The position numbers and the translations under genes are program-made. Shown piece by piece: positions 23,803 through 36,153 of a DNA stretch of 64,000 nt (the first letter of the stretch is position 1; each line of letters starts with the position of its first letter). Under the pieces are notes generated by a model, which made no database searches, had not been told where the DNA came from, and saw only the letters and a list, made by a program, of their open reading frames with translations. Where the stretch lies: positions 620,001-684,000 of the forward strand of contig MJGA01000010.1 of assembly GCA_001910725.1 (NCBI GenBank). The letters run 5' to 3'. This DNA is from Phanerodontia chrysosporium. Taxonomy: Eukaryota; Basidiomycota; Agaricomycetes; Polyporales; Phanerochaetaceae.

Positions 23803-25984
23803 CTAGTCGAACGTGATCTTCGTAGGAGCAGAAGGGGTAGGGATATCATCGCGGTAGAAAGCGCCGTACACACTATGTGTCTTCTTCTTGATCGTCATAG
23901 GGAATTTCTGCAGAGGCGTGGTGTCGAAGCCACTCTCGCGCAGGACTCTGGCGAGCTCACCGGCAAGGGCTCTCTCGTGCGCGTCGCCCGTGAAGAACGT
24001 GATTGACTTGCCGCTCTTGCCGCCACGACCTGAGACGCGAACCGTCAGAACAAGACCAGGTGAGTCAGAAGCATTGACATACCGGTACGGCCAATGCGGT
24101 GGATGTAATCCTCAATTGTCAGGGGGAAGGTGTAGTTGATGACTGCGGCCACGTTCGGGATGTCGAGACCACGAGCAGCGACGTCAGTAGCAACAAGAAG
24201 GCCGGTCTTGCCGGTCTTGAAGTTCTGAAGCGCCTCCATACGGGCACTCTGCGACATGTCTCCGTGCAGACCGCCCACGCTGAAGCCCTTGCTGCGAAGC
24301 ATGCTCTCAACGCGGACAGCCTCCTTCTTGTACAGCGCAAAGATGAGGATCCTGGTCTCCTCGGAGCCTGCCTTCTTTTTGGGAATGAGCTTGTGCAAGT
24401 GTCCAATCAAGCGTGAGCTAAAGAGATGTTAAGATTAAGTCTACACACAGGATGCAGAATATCTGACGCACTCTTTCTCGCGCGAGTTGTCGAACACCTC
24501 GACGACCTGCTCAACGCGACTGTTCGCAGTCAGGTCATCACTGCCGACCGTCACGCGTACAGGGTCGCGCTGGAAGGTTGCCGCGAGGCGACGGACGGCA
24601 TCGGGCCAGGTCGCGCTGAACATGAGAGTCTGGCGCTCCTCGCCCTGCTTCGTGTGGCTGATGATGGAGCGGATGTCATTCTCGAAGCCCTTGTCGAGCA
24701 TGCGGTCCGCCTCGTCGAGTACGAGGTACCGCACGTTGCTGAGGTCACACACGCCGTCGTTAATAAGGTCGAGGATGCGGCCGGGCGTGCCGACGACCAT
24801 GCGCGTCGTCGCTTGCTTGCCCTTGCCCTTCTGCTTGTTGATGCTGCGGAGGGCATCGATCTGCCCCCGCTTGTCAACACCACCAAAGATAGCGACGCTG
24901 GCCACGCCAAAGGGCTCACCCAGGGCAGCGAGCGTGTCGTGCGTCTGGATGGCGAGTTCGCGAGTGGGCGCGAGAACGAGGACAGAGACGGTACTCTCGC
25001 CCTTTGCCGGTTGCGGGATCGAGCCGGAGAGCATCCGAGCGAGAGCAGGAAGACCAAATGCCATAGTCTTGCCACTAAACGTGAAGGATAAGCACCCAAA
25101 GCCGTGTTAGTGGGGCTGTAGACGGACCTTCCAGTCTCAGCAATGCCAACTACATCTTGACCAGCAAGCGTAGCAGGCCACGAGCAGGCTTGGATGGGCG
25201 TAGGCTTGTCAAAATTGTCGCAGGCGGCACGAAGGCCTTCGGGGACGTCGAGTTGAGCAAAGGAAAGAATTGGTACCAGCGGCGTCGTCCCATGGATGGT
25301 GACAGAGTTCTCTGTCAAGAACTGCTCCACTTCTGCCTTTGAGGGAGCGGGCGCGACGTTGCGGGACGTTGAGGCAATGTTCTCAGCCTCGGTCCCGCTT
25401 TGCGCTTTTTCTTCTTCTCCTTGGGAGCAGGAGTGGCATCGGGGGACTCCTCTATGGACTCTATCGATGGGGCCTGTTTCTTTTCCTTCTTTGACTTCTT
25501 TTTAGGCTCCTCACTAGAGGCTATATGGTAGTCAGTAAAGGCTTCGTGTATGAAGAGTGAGGACATACTGATCTCTGCCGCAGCTTCAGAAGGCTCTACC
25601 TCCTGCTTCCGCTTCTTTTTGTCCTTCTTTCCTTCTGCTGCCTCTGTGTCTCGCTTCCGTTTCTTCTCCTTCTTGTCTGAGGAGGAGATTGCCTCATCTG
25701 CAGGCACGGTCAGATACAAGTATCATGTTATGCCTATGCTGCATACCAGAGGCATCCGCAGTCTCAGGGACGCTTTCAACCTTGCGCTTCTTCTTTTTGT
25801 CTTTCTGAACGGCCTCGGTTACATCACCTGTAATTAAACGGCTCATTTAACTCTCCAAGGACGTACTCGAGCACGTAACATACCTACCACCTGCTTCCGC
25901 CTCGTCGCGACGGTGCTTCTTGGACTTTTTCTTGTGCTCCTTCAAGGACGACATGTCCACAGTGTCGGCAAGCTCGATGGTCAT
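23803..25984 (-). CDS. DBP3: DEAD-box RNA helicase Dbp3 (ribosome biogenesis)
   Basis: Dbp3 acts in pre-rRNA processing in the nucleolus. A Lys-rich N-terminal tail (repeated [19 protein letters not shown]) is spread over several small exons from the ATG at 25984. The core follows: Q motif ([13 protein letters not shown]), motif I split by an intron, PTRELA, TPGR, DEAD, SAT, ARGLD and HRIGRTG. The end is ...TKITFD and a stop at 23803. The core is complete. One oddity is that the tail exon runs out of frame near a run of five T on + (25406-25410): the residues before it and after it lie in frames one base apart, and no convincing intron fits. Either one base is missing from the assembly or an unusual intron is present. 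It is divergent from Dot1 with 198 bases between the starts. Confidence 0.92.
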
Positions 25985-26182
25985 TTTGGTCGGCGGTGGG
26001 AAGGGTGTGAGAGCAAGCAGCAAGCAGCAGGCATGCACTGAAATTTCGTGGGCGCCTCGCACTACCGGCGGCAAGACCACGTGCGATTATTGAGTGCACA
26101 CTGACTGTCCGGTGTTCCAACTAAATTACGCTCTGCCACCAACCTCGACTATCCACGTCGCCGTGGCCACCTCTCTGCTGCC
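25985..26182. promoter_or_regulatory. Shared divergent promoter, Dbp3 (-) / Dot1 (+)
   Basis: Only 198 bases separate the two start codons, so both promoters and 5' UTRs must overlap here. No clear TATA box is seen. Confidence 0.6.
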
Positions 26183-28354
26183 ATGAGCACATCCTTTAGC
26201 TTCTTTTCCAAGCCAAAAGCCGCGAAACCAACGGGCAGCGGCACCACCGTCGCCGTTCGGACGGTCGTAAAGCGAGTGCCGCCCCCACCGCGCCTCAGGG
26301 ATCTGCGGAAGGCAGAATCAAGGTCGTCGCTCGCGACGCAACCCCTGCGTCCTCGGCATCGTCGGGATCGAAACGCAAACTCGACGCTCCGGCAGTGCCG
26401 CGCGAGGTGAAGAAACTCCGCACGTCGGCCTCGCCTGGGGTCGAGTCCGCGTCGCGTGCCTCGAGCGCGATTCCCTCCGCTCGCAGCTCCGTGCCTCCTA
26501 CCGAGTCTTCAGTCGCCCCTGGGCCCTCAAGAAGCCTTTCACCTCTGACCTCGGCTTCTTCTCGCTCGACGCCAGACCATGTCTTACCCGTCGCGCGCAG
26601 TTGTTGGTCAGAGAAGGACGGCCTTCCTGGCCGGGCTTCACGAGCAGCGAAGATGTCGTGCGAAGAGTCATGAAGGGATATGTTGCTTGTGAGTCACAAC
26701 CAGCTGCGTATATGCATGTGTGTGAACTTATGTATGCGATAGTCTTCAAGAACCCTGACGACCCGTCCGATGCTTCCTTCCAGCCCCACGCGTCGAAATA
26801 TCCTGTAGCCGAGTTGGAATACCCAAACACCTTTGCATCGGAAAGGTATGTTGTGGCCCTCTTTTGACCCACAATGTCTCCAACAATTTCCAGGTTTATA
26901 TTACTCGAGCCCCGTGATAAAGACCATTATAACCCCATTGTGGACTTGCAACAGACGCTCTATACTATCATCGAACGTGAGTGGTCGCGATTCGCGTAGC
27001 GAAAGTTACTCACAGAGGCACAGAGTACCTTACTCCAGAGCAGCAGTCCTTATTTGGCACTCTTCCCGACGATTCAATAAAGCGGACCGTCGACTCCGAG
27101 TCCGACTCTGAAGACGAGTCGCCACCACGAAAAGCTGTACCACTAGACTCCCCGCATTCCACAGTATCCACACCTTCTTCTCACAAATCCGACTCTTCAA
27201 GCTCTTCGCTTTCCTCGCTGACATCTATTTCGTCGACCTCTTCTGTGTTTTCCACGCTGTCATCCGTTTCCTCCCTCACCTCAATATCCGAACTTGAACA
27301 CCTCGCAGAGGCTCACTCCCACGGCCTGCCTCACATTGATTATCTCCGACTCTTTCGACGCGCGATATACCATCACGATGGACCACTCTTCCTGAAGGTC
27401 ATGAATGCTATCAACACAATTATCCGCGCTCTCAAATACCCGCAACTGCCGGACGACGCATTTGAGCCAGCACCCGAGAACGTATTGCGCAACGCGATAC
27501 GCTCATGGCCCCGCACACGAATACCACAACCTGTAATCCTTCGAATAATGGACGAAACATATCAGCGCGCTGTTGCGCCCGCCGCAAACCTGCTGAACGT
27601 CTACAAACCCGCTTCGTCGGAGATCTACGGCGAACTACTGCCTTCGTTCGTTACCACCCTCATCAAGGACACAGGTCTCAACGCGGACCACCTTTTCCTC
27701 GACCTTGGCTCGGGCGTCGGTAACGTCGTGCTGCAAGCTAGCTTGACGACCGGATGTCGCAGCTATGGTATCGAACTCAATCCGACACCCGCGAAGCTTG
27801 CAAGGGATCAACTGGAACAGTTCCGAATACGTTGCAGAATGTGGGGCTTGTCTATGGGGGAGGTCGAGCTTGAGGAAGGAAATATGCTCTCGAGCCCGCG
27901 AACAGACGAGCTGATCAAGCAAGCGGATGTGATCCTCGTCAATAACAAGGCCTTTGAGGAAACACGTGAGTCCACCATGTTTTTAGCTCGTGCTTCTTTA
28001 CTCAAATCCTGCAGTGAATGACGCCTTGAGGCTGAAGTTCCTCGACCTTAAGGACTCCGCGATCGTCGTTTCGTTGCACCCGTTCAAACCTCCGACACGC
28101 AAGGTCAACGACCGCAATGTGAGCGTCATTCTTACATCATCGCACTGCGGGACTCGTGTTGATGACCCTAACAGATTGGCGACCCTGGCGGCATCTTCAA
28201 CGTCACTGAACGCGCATATCCCAGAGACAGCGTCTCCTGGACCGACAACGCCGGTGTCTACTACCTGCACCGAGTCGACCGGCGGCAGCTGCAGACATAC
28301 GAGCGCGAAGGCTCGACGGCGCGGTCAACACGAAGCTCACGTTCGCGAAGATGA
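26183..28354 (+). CDS. DOT1: Histone H3-K79 methyltransferase Dot1
   Basis: Dot1 methylates lysine 79 of histone H3 on nucleosomes using S-adenosylmethionine. The catalytic domain is unmistakable: YGELLPSFV, the SAM motif FLDLGSGVGN, then SYGIELNPTPAKLA, WGLSMGEVELEEGN, VILVNNKAF and FLDLKDSAIVVSLHPF. The end reads SWTDNAGVYYLHRVDRR before the stop at 28354. About six introns of 50-60 nt occur, all GT-AG. A Ser-rich tract (about 27180-27300) precedes the catalytic domain. The N-terminal 140 codons are disordered, Ser/Pro/basic, and change reading frame twice: once near a run of five C (26282-26286) and once between about 26520 and 26600. Each change would be cured by one extra base. The ATG at 26183 gives MSTSFSFFSKPKAAKP. 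The N-terminal model is uncertain; the enzyme call is not. Confidence 0.93.
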
Positions 28355-29680
28355 TTGTATTCTGTAGACACCAGTTCTAGGACACAAGATAGTCGGGACC
28401 CTTGCTGATTTGTGCGTGCATAGCTTTCGGATACCATGGTCTACTTAACTAGCTGTAATTCGCGTATAACTCTTTTTTGTTGTATCCTGCCACCGTAATA
28501 CTGACTGTTGTTGTTCTGACGTTTCTCAAAGGTTGTAACACCGGTGCTGATTTCCAATTGCATAGTTGTTCTGATTGCAATGCATATCCTGGATGCGCGA
28601 CATGAAGGCTGCTACGCTATTGTACAGTCGTCTCTACCGGTCTCGATTATCATATTAGTCGCCAGCAATACTGGTATCTGCGCATCAACAGTCCAGAGAC
28701 GGAAAATCTCCCGACTGTTCTCCAATAGGAACCTCGTGGGGAGCTATCCATGCGAAACTGAGCAGCCTGGACGGATCCGCTACGAATCTGTCAACGGATA
28801 TTCTAGCAGCCTACTTACAGAGTCGGCCGTACACAGTACGATTCGGCGTATGACAAGCTTCAAACTCTACTCGGCGTTGTAGCAAGGCTGTCACGGTGCT
28901 TCTAACGCGCCACGCCCGCCACGCGCTCCGAGTTGTATAGGCTCTCGTTCGTGGCAATAACGTGCCTTAGGGCTGCAGGTGCGTCCCTACACTTCTCCGT
29001 CTCGTTCCTCAAGCTCAAGTAGGATCCCCGACGTGCACTTCCAATAATCTTGCAGATTGAGCGGGACTAGCTTTCGCTTCCGAAGTGGCTTGTTTCGCCC
29101 CTCGCTAATATATCATCTAGAATGCGGTTGGCAACTGCCATCTGTCATTACGAAGAACGCCACGTATAGGTGTTGCTGTCTGCCAGGAGGGTCGAATGCT
29201 GAATCATCTGTTCCATGATCCCGACGCGCAGCAAGATCGAGAGCAAGATCCTCGGGCTGACACTATGAATGTATGCAGTCCTGTTGTTCCGTCTGAGAAC
29301 TTCCTCATAGCGCGACAGGCGCATGATAACTTGATTGTCAGGCGTTCCCCATTGTTCACGTGTGCTTTCGTGTTACCTCGAGGCATTCATTGGCAGTGCT
29401 AGTGGAGATGATCCCAAGTCTATTGTACGGTTGTTACGACATTACACGAGTTCTTGCAGAATTTATTGGATAGCTTACAAAGTTGTATGCTATCAGCTTA
29501 CAGTAACCTTAATTTATTACCCGTGCTTCCACGTGCTAACCTTTTGATCCCAGCATCGCGCACACAGTTGTCTCCGGCTTTCCTCGTCGTTTGCGACAGC
29601 GCATACCCTCTGATACCCTCTTGGCGACGACACTGGCGTTGAAGAGTTCTGTTCACGCGTCCCTGCCGTAGTATTTGACC
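28355..29680. other. Intergenic between Dot1 and the coiled-coil gene
   Basis: About 1.3 kb of ordinary composition. Only short open frames occur, with no recognisable product. It should contain the Dot1 3' UTR and the promoter of the next + strand gene. Confidence 0.5.
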
Positions 29681-32600
29681 ATGGCGGCGGCGACTCAACC
29701 TCCAGCCCGCCAGCTCAGCCGGCTCCAGATCCCTCCCGCGGTGGGCCAGCAGCAGCCCTTCGTTTTTGGCGACAACGCCCCCGCATTCTCACCCAGTCTA
29801 CCCACCGCAATCAACATCGGAGCCCATAATACCTTCCCTGTCCCACATCACCAGCTTCCCCTTCAAACCCCCATGCAGACCCAGTTCTTTCCACGGCAGC
29901 CGCCAGGCGCACCAATCCGTCCCGGACCTGGCATGCACAGAGCACATCCCAGCATCGCGCAGCTTGCTGCCGCTGGCATTTTGCCTCCGCAGGGCATGCC
30001 AGTAACCCCGCTGGGCCAGGTTGGCTTTCCGAACCCCATGGTCCCGCCGCCGCCTCAACCATTCGTCCCGCGGAGCAAGCGGACGCAAAGTGTAGCTACG
30101 GGCGGGCCTCCAAAGGCCGTACTCGGCGGTCCACAACGAAAAGTGAGCCCAAAGCCAGTCATCGTCGCTGCGGCCGCTCCCCCACCGAAGGCAAAGAAGA
30201 TCATTGTCAACCTTCCGAAGGAGACCATACGGGAGGGTGAGGAGGAGGGAACGCGTCAGGCTTGGGCTAGAACACCACTTCCGCTGTCTGAGGTGATCAA
30301 GCACGGGGACGTGCCGCCACCAGAGCTCACTTCGGCCGAGCCATTCCCTTCTGACGCGTGGAGAAACACCATTCCGCCTACAGTAGACGTGTTCTTGCCG
30401 GGCAAGGTCATTTTTTCTGCTCTTCTTCGCTGACCGCGTCTCTCACTCAACGGTCCATCTTCTAGTCCGCGTGGAAGGTTATGAAGCAGAAGATGATCGA
30501 GGAGAAGCTAGAGAAGCTCGGAGTTGAGAAGGGGTCGGGTAGCTCTGTGCCACACATACACGCGCCTCATGCGCGGGCAGCATCGGTGCGTTGCCATTGC
30601 AATTTTTTTCATCTTGCCCGCATTCAGCCTGCTCAATCTCCCTCGTAGATCTCCTCCCCCGCAGATCCTGCACTACTGTACTTCAAACTCAACAAGCTAC
30701 AGCAGTCACAGGATAACTCTGCTTCCGGCTCGCTGGTCGCGTCCCCTCACCCTCCAGGAACCTCTCCGTCGCCAGGCGGCAATGTTCCTCCTCGCTTCCA
30801 AAACCGTCATGGGCACAGTCTGTCTCTTGCACACTCAGGCACGCTTTACAATCCTTCAGCCGCATTCAATCCGTTTGGTCCGTCAGCGACGTTGGGTTCA
30901 GATCAGATTTTCCACCGTTCGTCACCCAACACACCTGGGATTACAGCCAATGCTGCTGCTGCGCCGCTGCATGCGCCCCAAGGGCGTGTCCCGACAAACG
31001 TTAACTCTCTGAATGTCCCCGCGCCACTCTCGCGTCCCGAGAGCCGGCCGGACTTCATGCGCGGATTTGGACTCGACGTCACGGAGGAAGAGGAAGAACC
31101 CCCGGAGGAAGAACAGCGCGAGGAGGGCGAACTCACCGATGTCCCTGCAGAGGAGACGGAACCGGCTGACGAAGATCTTCTCGGAGACGGCACAACCACT
31201 GCGGGACAAAGTCGTATTCACTCACGTCACGTATCTAAACTGTCAGCGGCCCTGTCGTTGCGCTCGGTCGGCAGGAACGAGGAGCAAGTCGTCCTTGACA
31301 GTTCTGCGCCTCCGATGGCCACTTTGCGGGAGCCTGAAGGAGAGCAGGAAGTCTTCGATACGGATGCTGTGGAAGAGTGGACTGGCTCCGAGGATATGAA
31401 GGAGACATCCGATGATGAGGTTAGTCCGCGCTATATCCTTTGCATCATTGGACTCATAGCGATTTGATCCTTTGCAGAGTATCGGCGAATGGTCGAATCC
31501 TTCCGATGAAGAGAGAGCGCGGCAAGAGCGCCTTCATCGTCGCATGCTCCGCCGAGCTAGACAGGTACATCGAGACCTTGAAGCCCCAAGGCGGATCCCC
31601 AACTTCCCTCGTCCTCCAGAAACATTCCTTCCGATATCCAGTCACCCCGACGACGACGTCATCTCTAACCCGAGCGACGAGGAAAGAAGACTATACCTCG
31701 GCTACAGCCGCCCACAAGACCTATCTTCGCGACCGACTTCAAGCCATAGCGGCCGCAAAGGCAGGCCTCTCCCGCCCGTGCCTCACTCGAGAACCAACTC
31801 TGCTCATTTCTCGTACCACGACCCTGCCCTTGCGCATTCGCGAGAGGGATCGGATTCCTTCAATCAGGGAAGCGGCCTGTTCCCCCGGCCTGCGTCAAAC
31901 CAGTCTGCGCCGAGCATGCCTCGTACGGAATCATTAAATCCGCTCGCAAAGCCGTTTGTGTTCGGCGCCAGGCCGACACTCGCAGCCGCAGCCCCTGCTA
32001 CAAATCCTGTACCCTCTCTGCCGGTCTCTGCTCATGCGCGTGGCCCGTCCGTGAGCAAGCCGTTGAATGTGGCGCGCCTGAGTTCAAGCCAGGAGGATTC
32101 ACGTTCCAGCCTCCACCTGGTGTGCCGCAACTGACCTTCCCTCAGCCGGCTCCAGCTTCTCGTCCCCTGCCTACGCCGCCTGTCGGGTCGACTGAGCCTC
32201 GAGCAACGCAAGGTCGGGAGAAAAGGCAGAGACGCGGATCGCATGGATCACTGGCGGACAATGAGAGTGCGGACGATGCCAATGATACCATGACATCATT
32301 CAAGTTCCCACCCCCGGCAGACGATGCGAAGGTTCTTCGTCACTCTGCACCTGCAAGTCCTCCTGCCAGCTCTGCGCCTCTTAACTCGACTGCCAAGCCA
32401 TTCACTTTCTCCGGCTTCTCGTCGGCGGCGTTGTCCTTCGCTCACGAGGACAGCGCGCTTCCCGCCCCGCTCATTGCCCACGGAGACGCCCTCGAAGACG
32501 AAGGACCCATTGCAGAGAGCACACAGAAGCTCGGACCTGCCGAGCCAGAAGCCGCCACCGAGTTGCCATTCCCTCCACAAGCTAAGCCAAAGCGTGCACC

Positions 32601-35600
32601 TATACCTCTCGACTTCAAGCACCCCGTCTCCACCAACACCGTGCCCGCAGGCTTGTTCAAGTCTGTTATCAATGCCGACACGGAAGAGCGCACCCGTCGC
32701 CAGGTGCGTTCTAGGCTTAGCTCTCGGGACATCTTCGAGCACAGTCCTCGCCCATCACTTGATGACCTCGCTGTCCCCGCCATCGCGAAGCGACCGAACC
32801 GCAGGATGTTCACCGACCCCGGAGCTTGGGATCCGGCTGAGGAAGAAGATGACGAGGAGCTGTACAGCCCTAGATTGCCTCGCCGGGCATCTGCGCCACC
32901 ACGTCGCGGCAGTGCATCGGAGTCTGAGGTTTCATTCGGACCTGTCAACGTCTCGAGGACCATCGAGTTGCGACGCTACGAGCAACGGCTGGAGTCCCTT
33001 CTGGAGGAGAAAGTTGGTGCCATTAAGAAGGCATTGGAGGAGCAGAAGGCCTCGACTTCTCAGCAAGTCCCGACGACAGAAGTCATCATCACCGAAGCTG
33101 TTGCCGCACTGCGTAAACAGCTGCAGGAGTCGGCAATTGCCTTGAGGCCACCACCCAGAGAGGACGGCGATGCTGACGCCCGTGGGGACTTCGATTTCGA
33201 CATGCTGAGGGACATCATCTTGCAAAGCCAGGCGGAGTCGCGTAACGCTATCCAGCGTGATCTTGAGGAGCTGTTCACGTCGCGCAGCCCAGCGAACGAC
33301 TTCCGCAAGTTCGCGGAGGAGCTAAGCGAGCGTACTATGAAGGCGATCCTGACGGCGACCTCGCAGGTGACGATGCATATGCATACAGTCGAGAAGTCGA
33401 GGGGCTCCTTTGCCGCAGAGCGCGAGAATATTGTGCGCGACATGCTGGCCGCCTTCACTCCCCACCTTGCCGCTATTCGTCACGATCCAATTGACTACGA
33501 TGCCCTGACCGCTCAACTGTCGCAAGCAGTGAAGCCGCACATCAGTCAGCTCATCGACCTCGCCTCGGATAAGCGGGAGACTGCTGGGCTCATTGTCGAC
33601 AGTCTCATTCCGATGCTCTCGAAGATGTATCCACCACAGCAGTTCGACGCCGACACCGTGGTGGGCCGTCTCTCTAGCGAGGTGCGGAAAATCGTCTCTG
33701 GTCTCGATGCACATGAGATCAAGGAGCAAGTATCCGACTTGGTCGTCGCTCGCTTGGAGTCCAGGTTGGCAGTCAGGGACCGCCATTTCAGCGCCGAAGC
33801 CGTCGCAGACAAGGTCAAAGAGAGCATTAGAGGGTTATTGCTGCCTCTCAATACCATTCAGAGCTCACTAGACGCCTTGAACGCCGAGACACCACAGGCA
33901 GCGGTTGACCCAGCAGCCGTGCAAGAGGCAATCTCGACCGCTTTGGCCGACCTTCCTGCTCAGCTGCGTGCTGCCGTCGAAGCTTTCGCCAACGCACAAG
34001 CCCAGCTGAAGTCCCTTGGTGAGCGACAGACCGGCGATGCTGCTTCTGCGGGCGACATGCAGCAAGTCCTCGAGAGTATCGAAGATGTCCTCGACGAACA
34101 GAAGAGACTCGTGTCGCAGAATAACGAGTTCTCTGACTTCTGCCAGGACATCTTGAAACACATCAACGAGCTCCCCGAAGCGATTGTTGAGGCTACCAAG
34201 GTTCTCCAGAATGCACACTCCGATATTCTATCGCGAGACACATCGAAGAAGGACGCTGAGGAGATTCGACGTCTTATGACTGTCAACACTGAGCTGCAGG
34301 TGCAGCTTGCGAAGGCTAGAGGCTCGCACGGGCAAGTCCGGGTGGAGAAGGATGCCCTTGCTGACCGGATGCGCGCGGTCGAGATCGAACGGGATGCCTT
34401 GCGGGCGAAACTCGAGGCGGCAGAGTCATCCAACGCCGCGAAGGCCGCTGAGGTCCGAGCAGCCGAGGCACGCGCTGCAGAGCTCGAGACGTCTTTGTCT
34501 AATGCCCTGGAGCGGACGAAGTCCTTCGATGCCGTGTCTCAGAGCAGTCAAGACCGCATACTGTTGTTGGAGAATACGGTAGCCGACTTGACCCACGAGA
34601 AGGAGCAATTGAAGTCCCAGGTAGGCGTTTGGCGTAAGTGTAGGCGTATGCTGTCTGCTGACGTACTCCTACAGGTTGATAGGCTTGAGATAAGCGCGTC
34701 GTTCGTTGCCCGTGAAAAGGATCTCCTTAACCAAGAGATTAATGCTTTGCGCAAGCGCAACGAGGAATTGACTGCTCAGCAATCTCACTGGGAGGAGCTC
34801 CGTCGCACCTCCGACCAAATGCGCAACTTGGCTGCGATGATTGGTCGTGCGGACGACGAGGAGATGCAGGAATTGAAGCGTATTCGCGATAACCATAAGG
34901 TCCTGGAAGCTGACTATGCGGCTCTCCAGCGGCGTCTCAAGGACCAGGAGAGCAAGGCGGCGAACAGCGAGAAGGCGACTCAGGCCGCACGCCAGAACCT
35001 TTCTCAGGCTCAGCAGCGGGCTGCTGAGTGGGAGAAGCGTGCGAAGGAATACGAGCAAGAACTCGACTCGACTCGTTCGAGGCTGCACGAGATCGAAGAG
35101 GCTCACTCTCAGCTGGACGCCCAGTATTCCGTGCTCAAGCTGCAAGTCGAAGAGAGGGATGCCGACGAGCGTATTGCCAAGGTAGGTTGCCTTCCACATC
35201 TGTTGATCCTCATGCTAACCGTGTGCGACAGGACCGCGAAAGCAAGCTCCGAGACCAAATCGCTTCCCTCGAGGCACAGCTGGCGCGTGCCCGGGCGGAA
35301 ACTGACCAGGCGAAAGCTGCTGCCACAAAGTCCACGAATGGCGCATCGACACACGCGCACATACCCTCTCGCATCCGTCAAAACGGCTATACCCATGCAT
35401 CTCATACCCCTGCACGCCCTGATTCTCGAGCAAGCACCGTCTACGGCGATAGCCGGGTTGTCACGCCGAGCGCAACGCACAACGGCTCGCACTATACGCC
35501 GAGCATCCAGGGCATCTCGCCAGCCCAGCCATCGGTCTGGGACTCGATCCACGCACCGACCGCTAGACAGCCGGTGACGCCCAAGGCTGTCAGGGCGCAC

Positions 35601-35687
35601 TCATATTATCGGCCTCAGATACCCTCACCGACGCCGAGTACCGTTTCCGCCGCACCAACCTTGGGCGACGACGGATGGTGGCAGTGA
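29681..35687 (+). CDS. Very large Pro-rich / coiled-coil protein, function unknown
   Basis: I do not recognise a family. From the ATG at 29681 (context TTGACC) the product would be roughly 1,850-1,900 residues. The first 250 are Pro/Gln/Ala-rich. A middle region of about 700 is Ser/Pro/acidic and disordered-looking, with repeats such as SNPSDEER and KPFVFG/KPFTFSGF. From about 32950 on there are long heptad-like helices (YEQRLESLLEEKVG; EIERDALRAKLEAAE; KRAKEYEQELDSTRSRL). The end is a Tyr/Ser/Pro tail finishing GDDGWWQ. At least six introns are clear (for example near 30405, 30590, 31420, 34621 and 35181). At about 32070-32078 the frame changes by one base. A 79-nt intron with GTACCC donor and weak CTGAG acceptor could explain it; otherwise one base is missing. 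The layout suggests a cytoskeletal or polarity scaffold, but that is a guess. Confidence 0.75.
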
Positions 35688-36153
35688 TCCCGCATAGACT
35701 CTGGACAAGACTTTAATCTTGCATAGCCCGGAACCTCGCTTGACTGATTCGTTTGGGTCTGCACTCCGCATTTTTTCGTCATTCGTATGCGCATCTCTTA
35801 TCTGGGCTCCGTCGAATAGTATCCACAGCCAGCATTGACTTAATTCGACCCTCGTTCCGGATTCTCCCCTGGATCTTATCCGTCCCATCCTGGCCAGTTA
35901 TACACCCCGACTGCACATTATGATTCATTTCCTGTCATATCACTTTCAGACCAACATTTGGTTGCCACATTGTTGTTTACGCTGCTGCATTGTACACTGG
36001 AATATATTGCACATTAATCTGGGCTTGACGATACAAGGACGGCTTCACGGAGCAACACAACTACAACATGACTAGCACTGTCAGCAGACCATATCCATTG
36101 ACCATGTCGTCACCAGCAAGAGTCCATCTGCGAAGTCTATGGTATTGGCCCCT
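35688..36153. other. Convergent intergenic region
   Basis: About 470 AT-richer bases between the 3' ends of the coiled-coil gene (+) and the OSBP gene (-). No gene is seen. Confidence 0.6.

Noticed and set aside
24426..25110. Long open frames on + across Dbp3
   Set aside because: Antisense shadows of the helicase core exon.
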